DNA from: QHXN01 sp963785125
GTDB lineage: Bacteria; Acidobacteriota; Blastocatellia; Pyrinomonadales; Pyrinomonadaceae
Length of the DNA: 64,000 nucleotides
Assembly (NCBI GenBank): GCA_963785125.1
Contig: CAWATU010000001.1
Span: 124,001 to 188,000, forward strand
Direction of reading: 5' to 3'
In this document: in pieces, positions 24,490-34,068 of the stretch
How the letters are laid out: every line of letters starts with the position of its first letter
Numbering within the stretch: the first letter of the stretch is position 1
Notes under the pieces: generated by a model
The model's input: the letters and a program-made list of their open reading frames with translations, nothing else
Databases searched by the model: none
Told to the model about the DNA's origin: nothing
Position numbers and translations under genes: made by a program

Positions 24490-24892
24490 AGTCTGTCCGG
24501 GCACCTGCGCCCGACCTCAAACCGCTCAGCGCGTGCAGCAGAGTTCCGATTGAAAGGATGACGACCGCGGGCAGCGTGAAGTGACGCTTGAGCCCCGGCG
24601 CGCCCGGCTCCGCAAAGAACGCCGCCAACATCAACGCCGGCGCGGCAATGACGAGCGCCGACCCGACCGTCTGCAAACGCCTCCGCCAACCGCGCTCGCG
24701 GTAGTCGAAATAAGCCCCCAGCCCGACGTTCACGAGCCCCGCCAGCAGCAGATAGATGTGGCGCGAGCGGAACATCACGCGCGCCGTCTCGCCGAGCGCG
24801 TTCGTGCGGACTTCGAGATAGTCCATGTACTGCCCGGTCAACAGGAAGGCGACAAGGGCCGCCACCCCGACGACGAGGTGTAGACGTTTCAT
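24488..24892 (-). CDS. Small membrane protein, four predicted helices
   Basis: 134 residues from ATG 24892. Helices: LHLVVGVAALVAFLLTGQYM, IYLLLAGLVNVGLGAYF, LQTVGSALVIAAPALMLAAFF and LPAVVILSIGTLLHALSGL. A basic loop (YRERGWRRRLQ) lies between helices 2 and 3. No known family or catalytic residues are seen. A palindromic element separates it from tsaD. Its stop codon sits in the arm of the convergent terminator stem. Confidence 0.65.
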   Translation of the reverse strand: MKRLHLVVGVAALVAFLLTGQYMDYLEVRTNALGETARVMFRSRHIYLLLAGLVNVGLGAYFDYRERGWRRRLQTVGSALVIAAPALMLAAFFAEPGAPGLKRHFTLPAVVILSIGTLLHALSGLRSGAGARTD

Positions 24893-24916
24893 GATTTGTA
24901 GAGCGAGGGTAGGAAG

Positions 24917-24992
24917 GAGCGTGAACCGTAAACCGTGACAGGATAAAACTCGTCCTTCTCTTGTCACTGTTTACGGCTCACGGTTCACGCTC
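24917..24992. repeat. Palindromic element, GTGAACC-type words
   Basis: The left arm 24917-24941 reads GAGCGTGAACCGTAAACC then GTGACAG, and the right arm 24961-24992 is its imperfect complement (TTGTCACTGTTTACGG, CTCACGGTTCACGCTC). The loop is 19 nt. It ends 2 bp before the tsaD stop codon. A right-arm relative (TTTACGGTTCACGGTTCACG) lies at 48341-48360. Confidence 0.85.
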
Positions 24993-24993
24993 T

Positions 24994-26070
24994 TCAAAGT
25001 CTGTAGTGTATGTTGCCGCGTGCGCGCGCGTCCTCTTCGAGTCCGATGTTTTGAAGTCGTAGAGAAACGTCCGCGTCGAGGTCGAGGCCGTCGCTGAAGC
25101 CGGCCTCAAGTTTGACGGTGCCGGCGGCGGCAATCATCGCGGCGTTGTCGGTCGAGAGGTGGCGCGAGGGGAAGTAGGTGGGCACGCCTATCCTCTGCCC
25201 CAGTTCGCGCGAAGCTTCGCGCAGGGCCTCGTTGCAGGCGACGCCGCCGGCGACGATGAGCGTCCGCGGCCGATGCTCCCCGGCGAGCCGTTCGGTCGTG
25301 CCGACGAGCGAGCGGATGACCACACTCTGAAAGCTCGCGGCCAAGTCCTTCACTGCCTGCGAAGGCTCCTCGCCCTCGGCCACGGGCTTGAGCCCCGTCT
25401 CGCGGACGTGTTTCGAGACGGCGGTCTTCAGGCCGCTGAAACTGAAGTCGGGCAGGCCGTCGCCCATGCGCGGCACCTGGAAGCGCACGGCGCGCGGGTC
25501 GCCCTCGCGCGCGAGCCTTTCAATGATCGGCCCGCCGGGGTAGCCGAGGCCGAGCATCTTCGCCACCTTGTCGTAAGCCTCGCCCGCCGCGTCGTCGCGC
25601 GTGCGCGCGAGCACGCGGTAGACGCCCGGCTCCGGCACCAGAAAGAGGTTGGTGTGGCCGCCCGAGACGACCAGCGCGAAGGCCGGATACTCAATCGGCG
25701 GGTTGTCGAAGACAACCGAGTAGATGTGACCCTCGATGTGATTGACGCCGACGAAAGGTTTTTCGAGCGCGTAGGCCATCGCCTTCGCGAACGAGAGCCC
25801 GACAAGGAGCGAGCCCACGAGCCCCGGCCCCTGCGTAACGGCTATGCCGTCGATCTCTTCTTTGCTGACGCCCGCGCGCTCGAAAGCCTCCTCGACGACG
25901 GGCACGATCTTGTCGAGGTGCTCGCGCGAGGCCAACTCGGGGACGACGCCGCCGAAGCGTTTGTGAATCTCGACCTGCGACGAGATGACCGACGACAACA
26001 TCTCGCGGCCGTCGCGCACCAGCGCCGCCGCCGTCTCGTCACAGGAGCTTTCGATGCCGAGCACTAACAT
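24994..26070 (-). CDS. tsaD: tRNA N6-adenosine threonylcarbamoyltransferase TsaD
   Basis: 358 residues. TsaD transfers threonylcarbamoyl from TC-AMP to A37 of ANN-decoding tRNAs, working with TsaB and TsaE. Seen: start MLVLGIESSCDETAAAL (ATP-binding), GGVVPELASREH, the metal motif NHIEGHIYS, VSGGHTNLF, the glycine-rich GLGYPGGP and the C-terminal VAGGVACNEALRE. Length and motif order are normal. It lies 31 bp downstream of cysS on the same strand, a translation-related pair. The last 40 residues extend to the repeat element. Confidence 0.97.
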   Translation of the reverse strand: MLVLGIESSCDETAAALVRDGREMLSSVISSQVEIHKRFGGVVPELASREHLDKIVPVVEEAFERAGVSKEEIDGIAVTQGPGLVGSLLVGLSFAKAMAYALEKPFVGVNHIEGHIYSVVFDNPPIEYPAFALVVSGGHTNLFLVPEPGVYRVLARTRDDAAGEAYDKVAKMLGLGYPGGPIIERLAREGDPRAVRFQVPRMGDGLPDFSFSGLKTAVSKHVRETGLKPVAEGEEPSQAVKDLAASFQSVVIRSLVGTTERLAGEHRPRTLIVAGGVACNEALREASRELGQRIGVPTYFPSRHLSTDNAAMIAAAGTVKLEAGFSDGLDLDADVSLRLQNIGLEEDARARGNIHYRL

Positions 26071-26101
26071 ATTGAAAGAGTCCGTGTAAAAACTTTCAGA
26101 G

Positions 26102-27505
<1,404 letters not shown>

Positions 27506-27586
27506 CGGTGATTGAGAAGTTAAATGAAGAGCGCGCCGCCCGCCATCCCCGAGGGCTTCCGAGCCGGCGCGCTCTCTTGCAACGAA

Positions 27587-28057
27587 TTAGTCGAGCACGA
27601 AGTTGTACGTGATGACGCCCGAGACCCGCACCGGCTGCCCAGAGAGTCGCGTCGGCGAGAATCGGGCCTCGCGCGCGGCATCCTCGGCCGCCTCGCGCAG
27701 CAGGGAGGGGCCGCTTACGGCCTCGGCCTTAGACACACTGCCGCCCTCGTCAACCTCGACCTGCACGGCGACGGTGCCGCCCACGCGCGCGGCCTTCGCG
27801 GCCGGCGGGAAGACCGGCAAGGGCTTGCTGATGGCCTTCACCTGAAGCAGTCCGCCCGAGACGACGCGAGGTCGTTCGAGGGGGCAACCGCGCGAAAGCT
27901 CAGCCGGCGGCGTTCCCGACGAACTGATGAAGCGCACGGTCGTGACCTTGTACTCGACGGAGGTGGGCGTGGACTTGAAGTCGAGGAGCCACGCGGCGGC
28001 GGTGCCGACGGCGAAGGTCAGGAGCGCGACGAGAAGACGAAGGCCGTAGAGAATCAT
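27587..28057 (-). CDS. Energy transducer TonB-family protein
   Basis: 156 residues with an excellent ribosome site (AAGGAGG 7 bp before ATG 28057). One N-terminal membrane helix (YGLRLLVALLTFAVGTAAAWLL) is followed by a periplasmic linker. The C-terminal TonB_C fold is PLPVFPPAAKAARVGGTVAVQVEVDEGGSVSKAEAVSGPSLL in segments, ending FSPTRLSGQPVRVSGVITYNFVL. It lacks the long Pro/Lys region of classical TonB, so it may pair with only one receptor or act as a peptidoglycan-linked relative. There is no exbB/exbD nearby. It is placed between cysS and thiL on the same strand. Confidence 0.8.
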   Translation of the reverse strand: MILYGLRLLVALLTFAVGTAAAWLLDFKSTPTSVEYKVTTVRFISSSGTPPAELSRGCPLERPRVVSGGLLQVKAISKPLPVFPPAAKAARVGGTVAVQVEVDEGGSVSKAEAVSGPSLLREAAEDAAREARFSPTRLSGQPVRVSGVITYNFVLD

Positions 28058-28136
28058 TCTGTTCCTCCTTACCAGAACGGGACACGGGCCGGGGAGCACT
28101 TGGTGTGTGAGAGTCTAGGCAAGGACGGTCGGCCAG

Positions 28137-29171
28137 TCAAACATCTCGGCCACGGCCGAAGTGCTCGAAGCCGCCGGGCCTGAGCAGACGAGCCTTCCCG
28201 TCGTGGACGAGTCGCACCTTGCCGCGCTCACCCGTGACCTCGCCGACGCGCGTGACGGGCACCCCTTTGACCTCGCGCGGGAGCCGCGACGCCTGCCGCG
28301 CGTTGGCGGTGAAGAGCAACTCGAAGTCCTCGCCGCCGTCGAGCGCGAGTCTGAGCGCCTCGTCCTCGTCCAACCCCGACTGAGCGAGCAGAGGGTCTAC
28401 GGGCAGGCTCTCAGCCTCCACGCGCGCGCCGACGCCGCTCTCGCGGCAGACGTGCGCGAGGTCGGACGAGAGTCCGTCGCTCAGGTCGATGAGGGAAGTG
28501 GCGAGCCCTTTCTCCGAGAGCAGCGCGCCCCACTCGACGCGCGGCTCGGGCCTTCGCTGCCGCAGCACGAGCCCGCGCCCGGCGCGCCCGCGCGACGTTC
28601 GGACACGACCACTCTCAAGTATCTTCAGCCCACCCGCGGCCCCGCCCAGCGCGCCGGTGACAAAAATCTGGTCGCCCGCCCTCGCCCCGCCGCGCGTCAA
28701 CGCCCGCCCGCGCCGCACCTCGCCCAACACGATGGAGTCGATGACGATGCCCTCCGTTGTCCGCGAAGTGTCGCCGCCGATAATCCGCACGCCGTAAACT
28801 CCGGCCAGCGAGCGCACGCCCTCGTAGAACTCCTCCGGAAAACGCCCGCGCCACACCGCGCGCGGCACGCCGACCGAGAGCAGACAGAAGCGCGGCCGCG
28901 CCCCCATCGCCGCCGCGTCCGACAAAGACACGGCCAGCGCCCTATGCCCGAGGTCGCGCGGCGAAGTCCAACCTCCCCCGAGCCGGAAGTCAACGCCCTC
29001 GACCAACAAGTCGGTCGTGAGGACGAGGTCGAAGCCCGCGCGCGGCCGTAGCAACGCGGCATCGTCGCCGATACCGAGAATAAGCGAAGAGTGTTTGTTT
29101 GCGGCGGGGCGCTCGTGTTCCTGACGGCGGAGGCGCTCGATGAAGTCAAACTCGCCGCGTGCGTCCTTCAT
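28137..29171 (-). CDS. thiL: Thiamine-phosphate kinase
   Basis: 344 residues. ThiL phosphorylates thiamine monophosphate to thiamine pyrophosphate. The PurM-like fold is clear: GDDAALLRP, the metal/phosphate site TDLLVEGVDFRLG, the conserved HRALAVSLSDAAAMGARP, GGDTSRTTEG, FVTGALGGAAGGLK and DLSDGLSSDLAHVCRESGVGARV. It ends with FDLLFT-like EDFELLFTANA. A basic Arg-rich insert (RTSRGRAGRGLVLRQRRPE) occurs before the C-terminal domain. The aminotransferase stop is 3 bp upstream of its start, so the two are coupled. Confidence 0.95.
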   Translation of the reverse strand: MKDARGEFDFIERLRRQEHERPAANKHSSLILGIGDDAALLRPRAGFDLVLTTDLLVEGVDFRLGGGWTSPRDLGHRALAVSLSDAAAMGARPRFCLLSVGVPRAVWRGRFPEEFYEGVRSLAGVYGVRIIGGDTSRTTEGIVIDSIVLGEVRRGRALTRGGARAGDQIFVTGALGGAAGGLKILESGRVRTSRGRAGRGLVLRQRRPEPRVEWGALLSEKGLATSLIDLSDGLSSDLAHVCRESGVGARVEAESLPVDPLLAQSGLDEDEALRLALDGGEDFELLFTANARQASRLPREVKGVPVTRVGEVTGERGKVRLVHDGKARLLRPGGFEHFGRGRDV

Positions 29172-29174
29172 CGG

Positions 29175-30344
29175 TCAGAGATTGCGGCGGAGCGAGTCGA
29201 GCCCGGCCCGGATGTTGTCGGGCGAGGTCGAGAAGGAGAAGCGGAGGTGTCCCTCGCCGTGCTCGCCGAAGACGACGCCGGGCACGGTCGCCACCTTCGC
29301 GCGTTCGAGCAGGATGTCGGCGGCGACGCGGCTCTCGGGGTGGACGCGCGAAACGTCCGGGAAGGCATAGAAGGCCCCGGCCGGCGGGTCGCAGTGGAAA
29401 CCCAGCTCGCACAAGCCCCCGACGAGCAGGTCGCGACGCTCGCGATAGGCGCGCCGGATACCTTCGTAGAAGTCCGCGGGCAGTCCGAAGGCCGCGAGCG
29501 CCGCCCACTGCGTCGGCGTCGAGACGCCGTTCGTCGTGTAGAGCAGGCACTTCTTGAGCCCCGTCATCCACGGCTCGGCCGCGACGGCGTAGCCGATGCG
29601 CCAGCCCGTCATCGCATAAGACTTCGAGAGCGTGTAGCAGGTGATCGTCCGCTCGAACATCCCTTCGAGCGAAGCGATGGAGACGTGCTCGCCGTCGTAG
29701 ACGAGGTCTTCGTAAGCCTCGTCGGCGATGACGACGAGGTCGCGCTCGCGTGCGAAGCGCGCCACCTCCTCCGCCTCCTCGCGCGTGAAGACGATGCCCG
29801 TGGGATTCTGCGGCGTGTTGTAGTAGATGGCGCGCGTCTTCTCCGTGGCGTGGCGCGCGAGTGTTTCGTAGAATCCATCGCGCCGCGCCTCGGTGCTGCG
29901 GACGAGGACGGTCTTGCCCTCGCAGTGCGCGATGAGGTCGCGGATGGGCGTCCAGAAGGGGGAGAAGACGAGCACCTCGTCGCCGGGGTCGATGACCGAC
30001 TGGAAGGCCGAGAACAGACCCTGCATCCCGCCGTTCATGACGACTACGTTCTCTTCGTCGGCGGGAATGCGGTTGCGCTCGCGCAGCTTCTCGGCGACGG
30101 CCGCACGTAGCTCTTGAATGCCGGAGGAGGGGGCGTAGCGCGTGCGGTTCTCGGCCAGCGCCCGCGTCATCGCCTCTTTGATGGGCTCGGGTGTTTCGAG
30201 GAAGGGCTCGCCGCCCTCGAACTGGAAGACCTGTGCGCCGCCGGCGCGCAGAGCCAGAATCTTGTTGCGGATTTTGACGATGTCGGAGAACCCGACGCCC
30301 TCAAGTCGCCTCGCCAAACGGAAAACGGAAGCGGACGTAGACAC
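29175..30344 (-). CDS. Pyridoxal-phosphate aminotransferase, class I/II
   Basis: About 389 residues from GTG 30344, preceded by GAGAGGTGAG. An aspartate aminotransferase-fold enzyme: SSGIQELRAAVAEKLRER, GGMQGLFSAFQSVIDPGDEVL, YYNTPQNPTG, VIADEAYEDLVYDGE and the PLP-lysine motif CYTLSKSYAMTGWRIGY. It is usually annotated as aspartate or aromatic aminotransferase; the substrate is uncertain. It is immediately upstream of thiL, separated by 3 bp. A longer ATG-started frame from 30551 adds 69 residues rich in Cys and Lys that do not look like a family N-terminus, so GTG is preferred. Confidence 0.85.
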   Translation of the reverse strand: MSTSASVFRLARRLEGVGFSDIVKIRNKILALRAGGAQVFQFEGGEPFLETPEPIKEAMTRALAENRTRYAPSSGIQELRAAVAEKLRERNRIPADEENVVVMNGGMQGLFSAFQSVIDPGDEVLVFSPFWTPIRDLIAHCEGKTVLVRSTEARRDGFYETLARHATEKTRAIYYNTPQNPTGIVFTREEAEEVARFARERDLVVIADEAYEDLVYDGEHVSIASLEGMFERTITCYTLSKSYAMTGWRIGYAVAAEPWMTGLKKCLLYTTNGVSTPTQWAALAAFGLPADFYEGIRRAYRERRDLLVGGLCELGFHCDPPAGAFYAFPDVSRVHPESRVAADILLERAKVATVPGVVFGEHGEGHLRFSFSTSPDNIRAGLDSLRRNL

Positions 30345-30691
30345 TACGCGCGACTCACCTCTCAGGTTGTTCTTGACCAAGCGCGGATTATAGCTTCGGA
30401 ACGGCTGGGGCGTCCAACCCCACACGTTGAGGATATGGTCGGAGCAAAGCCCCATATCGTGTACGCCGTCCGTGCCGATACGTATGGGCGGCACACGCCT
30501 CTTCTTACATTTTGGAGACAAAATGATTGCGATGAACGAGAAGAACCACAAGGCCGCGCGAATTTGCTAGATTGTCGGGAAGGCTGCTGGGCGTGTCTCG
30601 TAGAGGAACGGCAGTTGCCACTCTCCCCGGTGTGTACGCTCATTCACGTGCGTCCTAAAGATCATTCGAGAACCTGAGGAGACACTGACCC
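30345..30691. other. Divergent intergenic region
   Basis: This 347-bp gap separates the minus-strand aminotransferase operon from the plus-strand glycine-zipper gene. It contains an 18-bp inverted repeat at 30508-30525 and a GAGGAG ribosome site before 30692. I see no reading frame with good coding signal and no convincing -35/-10 pair on either strand. Confidence 0.5.
30508..30525. promoter_or_regulatory. Candidate operator (18-bp inverted repeat)
   Basis: CATTTTG-GAGA-CAAAATG: perfect 7-bp arms around a 4-bp centre, AT-rich in a GC-rich genome, placed between two divergent transcription units. The shape fits a dimeric repressor site. The cognate regulator is unknown. Confidence 0.45.
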
Positions 30692-31279
30692 ATGACGACG
30701 ACGAACAAGATTCTGCCCGTGGCGCTCGTGGCGGCACTGCTCGGCGGCACCGTCGGCGCATTCGTGATGCGCCCGAGCAATAATACTCCGGAGATTGCTA
30801 AGGCCGAGGCCCCGAAGCCGCTCGTGGCGGGCCAGGCCACGGTCAACCCGGCCGACGATCAGAAGAGCTTGCTCGAAAATGAGCTGAACGACGAGACGAA
30901 GGACATGTCCGAAGAGGAGCGCGTGGCCTTCAAGGACGGCTTCCTTGAGGGTGTCGAAGCGGCCCGCGAGTCGAACCTGACGACCGCAGCCCCGGCGAGG
31001 GCGACGACCACGCGCGTTGTTAACAACGCTCCGGCCCGGCGCACCGTTCGCCGTGCGAGCGCCCCGCGCCGCGTCTACTACGACTACGGCCAGACCAAGG
31101 GTCGTTCCTTCTGGCAGAAGCACCGCGACAAGCTGACGGTCGCGATGGGCGCGGGCGGCGGCGCACTCGTCGGCGGGCTCATCGGTGGCAAGAAGGGCGC
31201 GGGCATCGGCGCTCTCGCGGGTGGCGGCGGCTCGGCGCTCTACACCTACAAGCTGCGCAAGCGCAACCGCAACTACTAA
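30692..31279 (+). CDS. Glycine-zipper envelope protein
   Basis: 195 residues. An N-terminal membrane or signal segment (ILPVALVAALLGGTVGAFVM) is followed by an acidic helix (LLENELNDETKDMSEEERVAFKDGF) and an Arg/Thr/Pro-rich basic linker (APARRTVRRASAPRRVYY). The C-terminus has a glycine zipper (MGAGGGALVGGLIGGKKGAGIGALAGGGG), likely membrane-embedded. The YYDYGQTKGRSFWQKHRDKLT motif before the zipper is common in Acidobacteriota proteins with YMGG-type zippers. The role is probably envelope-related; no enzyme function. The next gene starts 15 bp downstream. Confidence 0.75.
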   Translation: MTTTNKILPVALVAALLGGTVGAFVMRPSNNTPEIAKAEAPKPLVAGQATVNPADDQKSLLENELNDETKDMSEEERVAFKDGFLEGVEAARESNLTTAAPARATTTRVVNNAPARRTVRRASAPRRVYYDYGQTKGRSFWQKHRDKLTVAMGAGGGALVGGLIGGKKGAGIGALAGGGGSALYTYKLRKRNRNY

Positions 31280-31293
31280 GAAGGGTGACGCCG

Positions 31294-32265
31294 ATGCGTA
31301 GAAGTCTGAAGACCGCCCTCGCGGGCGCGACTTCGGCTCTGCTCCTGGCGCTGCTACTGTTCGGGCGGGCGACCCCAGCGAATGCCGGGGCCGCCCGTTC
31401 CCGTCTGTGGCAGGGCGAGGCGTCGGGGCGAGTCGGGACGGCGATCCCTGTCGCCGTCAGCTTCCGCGAGTCCGACAGCCGCGGCCTGCTCGTCAGGACG
31501 TGGGTCAACGGCGCGGGCCCCTTCACCTTCGCCCTCGACACGGGCGCGGGCGCGACCCTGCTCTCTTCGAGGGCGGCGAGCGATGCGCGGGTTGAGGTTG
31601 AAGTCGGAGGGCGCGGCATCGTCATCGGCGGCCTGAGCGGCGCGCGCGCGGGCGGCGCGAAGAAGGCTTTCGTGCGCACGCTCGCGCTCGGCTCGCGCGA
31701 GAACACGCTGCCCGCGCGCGGACTCTTCGTCGTCGCGCCGGGGCTGCCCGAGGGCGTGGACGGCGTCCTCGACCCTTCCGAAGCCTTCTATCCGCTCGGC
31801 TTTACGATAGACATTCCCGCGGGCGAACTCAGCTTCTTCGACTCACGCACACGGCCGTTGCGCGCGGGCGCCGCGCCGCACGGTGGCGCGGTCGTGCCGT
31901 GGCTCACCGAGGGCGGCACGCGACGCCCCTTCGTCATGCTCGCCGAAGGCCGCCGCGCACTGCTCGACACGGGCTCCGGCTTCGGCCTCGCCGTGGACGA
32001 TTCGGCCGCAAGGGCTCTCGGCATCATTCAGACCGAAGGCCGGCGCGGGCGCGGCGCGCGCGACCTCGCGGGAGGGGAAGTGCACGCGCGGCGCGTGCGT
32101 GCGGCGACCGTGAGCGTCGGTGCGCTCGTGCTCCGCGGCGTCCCGACCGACCTGCTCGTGCGCGCTGAGAAGGGCGCGCCCGTTATCCTCGGGCGCGACG
32201 CGCTCCGGCCGTTCCGCCTCACCTTCGACCCCGTCAACCGCCTCATCATGCTCGACCCGCGCTAG
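31294..32265 (+). CDS. Exported aspartyl protease-like protein (retropepsin fold)
   Basis: About 323 residues with a signal peptide (LAGATSALLLALLLFGRATPANA). Two half-sites characteristic of aspartyl proteases occur: FTFALDTGAGATLLSS and RRALLDTGSGFGLAVDD. Each carries the DTG triad, so one chain could form both halves of the active site. VILGRDALRPFRLTFDPVNRLIML matches the C-terminal segment of bacterial retropepsin-like proteins. Likely a periplasmic protease or a related binding protein. Start ATG 31294 follows AAGAAGGGTGACGCCG; a GTG at 31285 is an alternative. It follows the glycine-zipper gene closely and may share its transcript. Confidence 0.8.
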   Translation: MRRSLKTALAGATSALLLALLLFGRATPANAGAARSRLWQGEASGRVGTAIPVAVSFRESDSRGLLVRTWVNGAGPFTFALDTGAGATLLSSRAASDARVEVEVGGRGIVIGGLSGARAGGAKKAFVRTLALGSRENTLPARGLFVVAPGLPEGVDGVLDPSEAFYPLGFTIDIPAGELSFFDSRTRPLRAGAAPHGGAVVPWLTEGGTRRPFVMLAEGRRALLDTGSGFGLAVDDSAARALGIIQTEGRRGRGARDLAGGEVHARRVRAATVSVGALVLRGVPTDLLVRAEKGAPVILGRDALRPFRLTFDPVNRLIMLDPR

Positions 32266-32297
32266 GGATAAAGTCCCGCCGGCTGCTAACAATAATG

Positions 32298-32337
32298 TTG
32301 ACAATGGTTTGAGGCGCGGTTAACATTGACCGCGCCT
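32298..32337 (+). promoter_or_regulatory. Candidate promoter overlapping a hairpin, upstream of the MerR gene
   Basis: TTGACA at 32298-32303 is separated by 17 bp from TAACAT at 32321-32326 (4 of 6 match to TATAAT). Arms AGGCGCGGT (32312-32320) and ACCGCGCCT (32329-32337) form a perfect 9-bp stem across the -10 element. The stem may instead end the protease transcript. The two readings cannot be separated here. Confidence 0.45.
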
Positions 32338-32450
32338 GACTTTCCGGCCGCCTGCGACGGGCGGCGAGTCGTCAACAGTTCTGACTTGCGGTCACACGCA
32401 TCGTGTGAACTTGAACACAGAACGCGTTCGCTCCGTCCTCCCTTCAAGTT

Positions 32451-33008
32451 ATGAACCGAGCAGCCGTCTCCATCCCCGAAAAGCTCTTCTTTAAGATCGG
32501 AGAGGTGTGCGACATCACAGGGATACAGGCGCATGTGCTCCGCTACTGGGAGTCGGAGTTCCCGATGCTCGCGCCGCAAAAGAACCGCGCCGGCCAGCGT
32601 ACATACCGCAAGCGCGACGTGGAGATGGTTCTGCGCATCAAGGAACTGCTCTACGAAGACCAGTACACCATCGCCGGCGCGAAGAAGCGTCTGACGAACG
32701 AGATACGCGGCGCCAGCAAGCTCAAGGTCGTCACCCCCGAGATGAGCGCGCAAGCTATCGGCGCGCCGCCCGCCCCGCAACTTGTCCCTGCCCCCGCGCC
32801 TGAACCCGAAGAGCCGCCGCACGACTTCGAAGACACGCACGTCGAACCCGCGTCAGCCGCGTCCGCGCAGAACGCTTACCCCACACGACCCGAACCTCCG
32901 CAGACCGACGAGGGTCGAGCCGCGCTGCGCCGCCTGCGCGAGCAACTTCGCGACATCATGCTCCTCCTCGAAGCAGAGGACTCGCGCCCCGACTCGCCCC
33001 GCCGCTGA
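32451..33008 (+). CDS. MerR family transcriptional regulator
   Basis: 185 residues. The N-terminal winged helix is complete: FFKIGEVCDITGIQAHVLRYWESEFPMLAPQKNRAGQRTYRKRDVEMVLRIKELL in segments, the MerR signature. After residue 90 there is a Pro/Ala-rich linker, then a helical end (GRAALRRLREQLRDIMLLLEAED) that could dimerise. There is no metal-binding Cys cluster, so the signal is not obviously a metal. This short MerR form is found near tRNA genes or ihf in many bacteria; here it precedes tRNA-Pro by 57 bp. Its promoter may lie at 32298. Confidence 0.88.
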   Translation: MNRAAVSIPEKLFFKIGEVCDITGIQAHVLRYWESEFPMLAPQKNRAGQRTYRKRDVEMVLRIKELLYEDQYTIAGAKKRLTNEIRGASKLKVVTPEMSAQAIGAPPAPQLVPAPAPEPEEPPHDFEDTHVEPASAASAQNAYPTRPEPPQTDEGRAALRRLREQLRDIMLLLEAEDSRPDSPRR

Positions 33009-33065
33009 ACCGGCGCGCGCCTCATTTGACCAAAATAAATTTTCCGGTGATACTACCCACCGTCA

Positions 33066-33139
33066 CGGGATGTGGCGCAGCCTGGTAGCGCGCTCGCTTG
33101 GGGTGCGAGAGGTCGCAAGTTCAAATCTTGTCATCCCGA
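33066..33139 (+). tRNA. tRNA-Pro (anticodon GGG)
   Basis: A complete cloverleaf: acceptor CGGGATG with CATCCCG (33132-33138) and discriminator A at 33139, D-arm GCGC/GCGC with the AGCCTGGTA loop, anticodon stem CTCGC/GCGAG around TTGGGGT (anticodon GGG), and a T-arm with TTCAAAT. CCA is not encoded. An intrinsic terminator follows within 6 bp. Confidence 0.95.
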
Positions 33140-33144
33140 TACAC

Positions 33145-33184
33145 AAAAGCCTTCAACCGTTAATGGGTTGAAGGCTTTTGCTTT
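33145..33184 (+). terminator. Intrinsic terminator of tRNA-Pro
   Basis: AAAAGCCTTCAACC (33145-33158) pairs perfectly with GGTTGAAGGCTTTT (33166-33179) around a 7-nt loop, and is followed by TTTTGCTTTT. The symmetric A and T flanks make it bidirectional. Confidence 0.9.
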
Positions 33185-33210
33185 TATGACAAAGATTAAA
33201 AAGTCCGCGT

Positions 33211-33942
33211 CTAAAAGCGCCTGGCGCCGGAGGGGACGGGGGCGAGGGTTTTAACGGCGGGCGGGATTGTTTTGGCGGCGCCGTCGGTGAAGCCTCCGGC
33301 GAGGGTGATGACGCACATGGCGCCGAGCTTGTGGTCGCCGCAGGCGATGCCGGCGACGCGGAAGGAGGCGTCGAGCAGGCGCTTGCGGTGGCCGCGGTTG
33401 GCGACGCCGTCGTCGATGAGCAGCGTCAGCACGCGCTCGCGCGCCGTGTCGCTGCCGTACGAGAGGTTCTCGCCGATGGGCTCCTGCCACTTGCCGAAGC
33501 GTTGCGCGCGCTGCTCACAGAGGCTCCCGTCCGTCCCCCTATGTCCGGTCGAGTCCGTCCCCGCCTGCTCTCGCACCAACTCGCGCGCGCCCGAGCACAT
33601 CCCCTGCGACAGCGACAGCGCCGGCGCGGGACGGGCCGCGCGCAGGACACTGATCGCCTCGTCGAGCGCCTGCGTACCCTCCTGTGTCAAGAGCCCGGGC
33701 GTGCCCGGACGCCTGTACTCCTTGCCGTTGAAGTAAGGGCGCAACTGTTCGAGGTAGGCGGCGTACTCGGCCGGGCGCGTGCGCGCGAGGTTGATCTCCC
33801 TGAGCACCTCCTGTTCGAGCGCGGCCACGGCGACGCCCTTCGTCGAAGAGACTTGGCGTGCGCTCGAACGTATCGGGGCGAAGGTTAAAGAGAGTAGGAG
33901 ACAGAACAGGGCTAGAGAGAAGACGAGGTAGGGGCGTTGCAA
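33211..33942 (-). CDS. Exported CAP-domain (SCP/PR-1-like) protein
   Basis: 243 residues with a signal peptide (LVFSLALFCLLLSLTFAPIRSS). The CAP fold shows EQEVLREINLARTRPAEYA, the conserved GHRGTDGSLCEQRAQRFGKW, then EPIGENLSYGSDTARERVLTLLIDDGVANRGHRKRLL, where GHR and the His/Glu residues form the cavity motifs. Bacterial CAP proteins are secreted and of diverse function; some bind lipids and a few are proteases. The tail (IPPAVKTLAPVPSGARRF) is unstructured. The gene faces the tRNA terminator at its 3' end. Confidence 0.88.
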   Translation of the reverse strand: MQRPYLVFSLALFCLLLSLTFAPIRSSARQVSSTKGVAVAALEQEVLREINLARTRPAEYAAYLEQLRPYFNGKEYRRPGTPGLLTQEGTQALDEAISVLRAARPAPALSLSQGMCSGARELVREQAGTDSTGHRGTDGSLCEQRAQRFGKWQEPIGENLSYGSDTARERVLTLLIDDGVANRGHRKRLLDASFRVAGIACGDHKLGAMCVITLAGGFTDGAAKTIPPAVKTLAPVPSGARRF

Positions 33943-34068
33943 GGGTTCGAGGCTCCTTCAGTTTGTGTTTGGAAAAACCGGATGGTGCGGACGCATCGGT
34001 GCGTGCGTCGTGGCGGGAATATGCCGCAACGCGCGTGCACCGGTCAAGAGATTTTTTGACGGTGGGAG

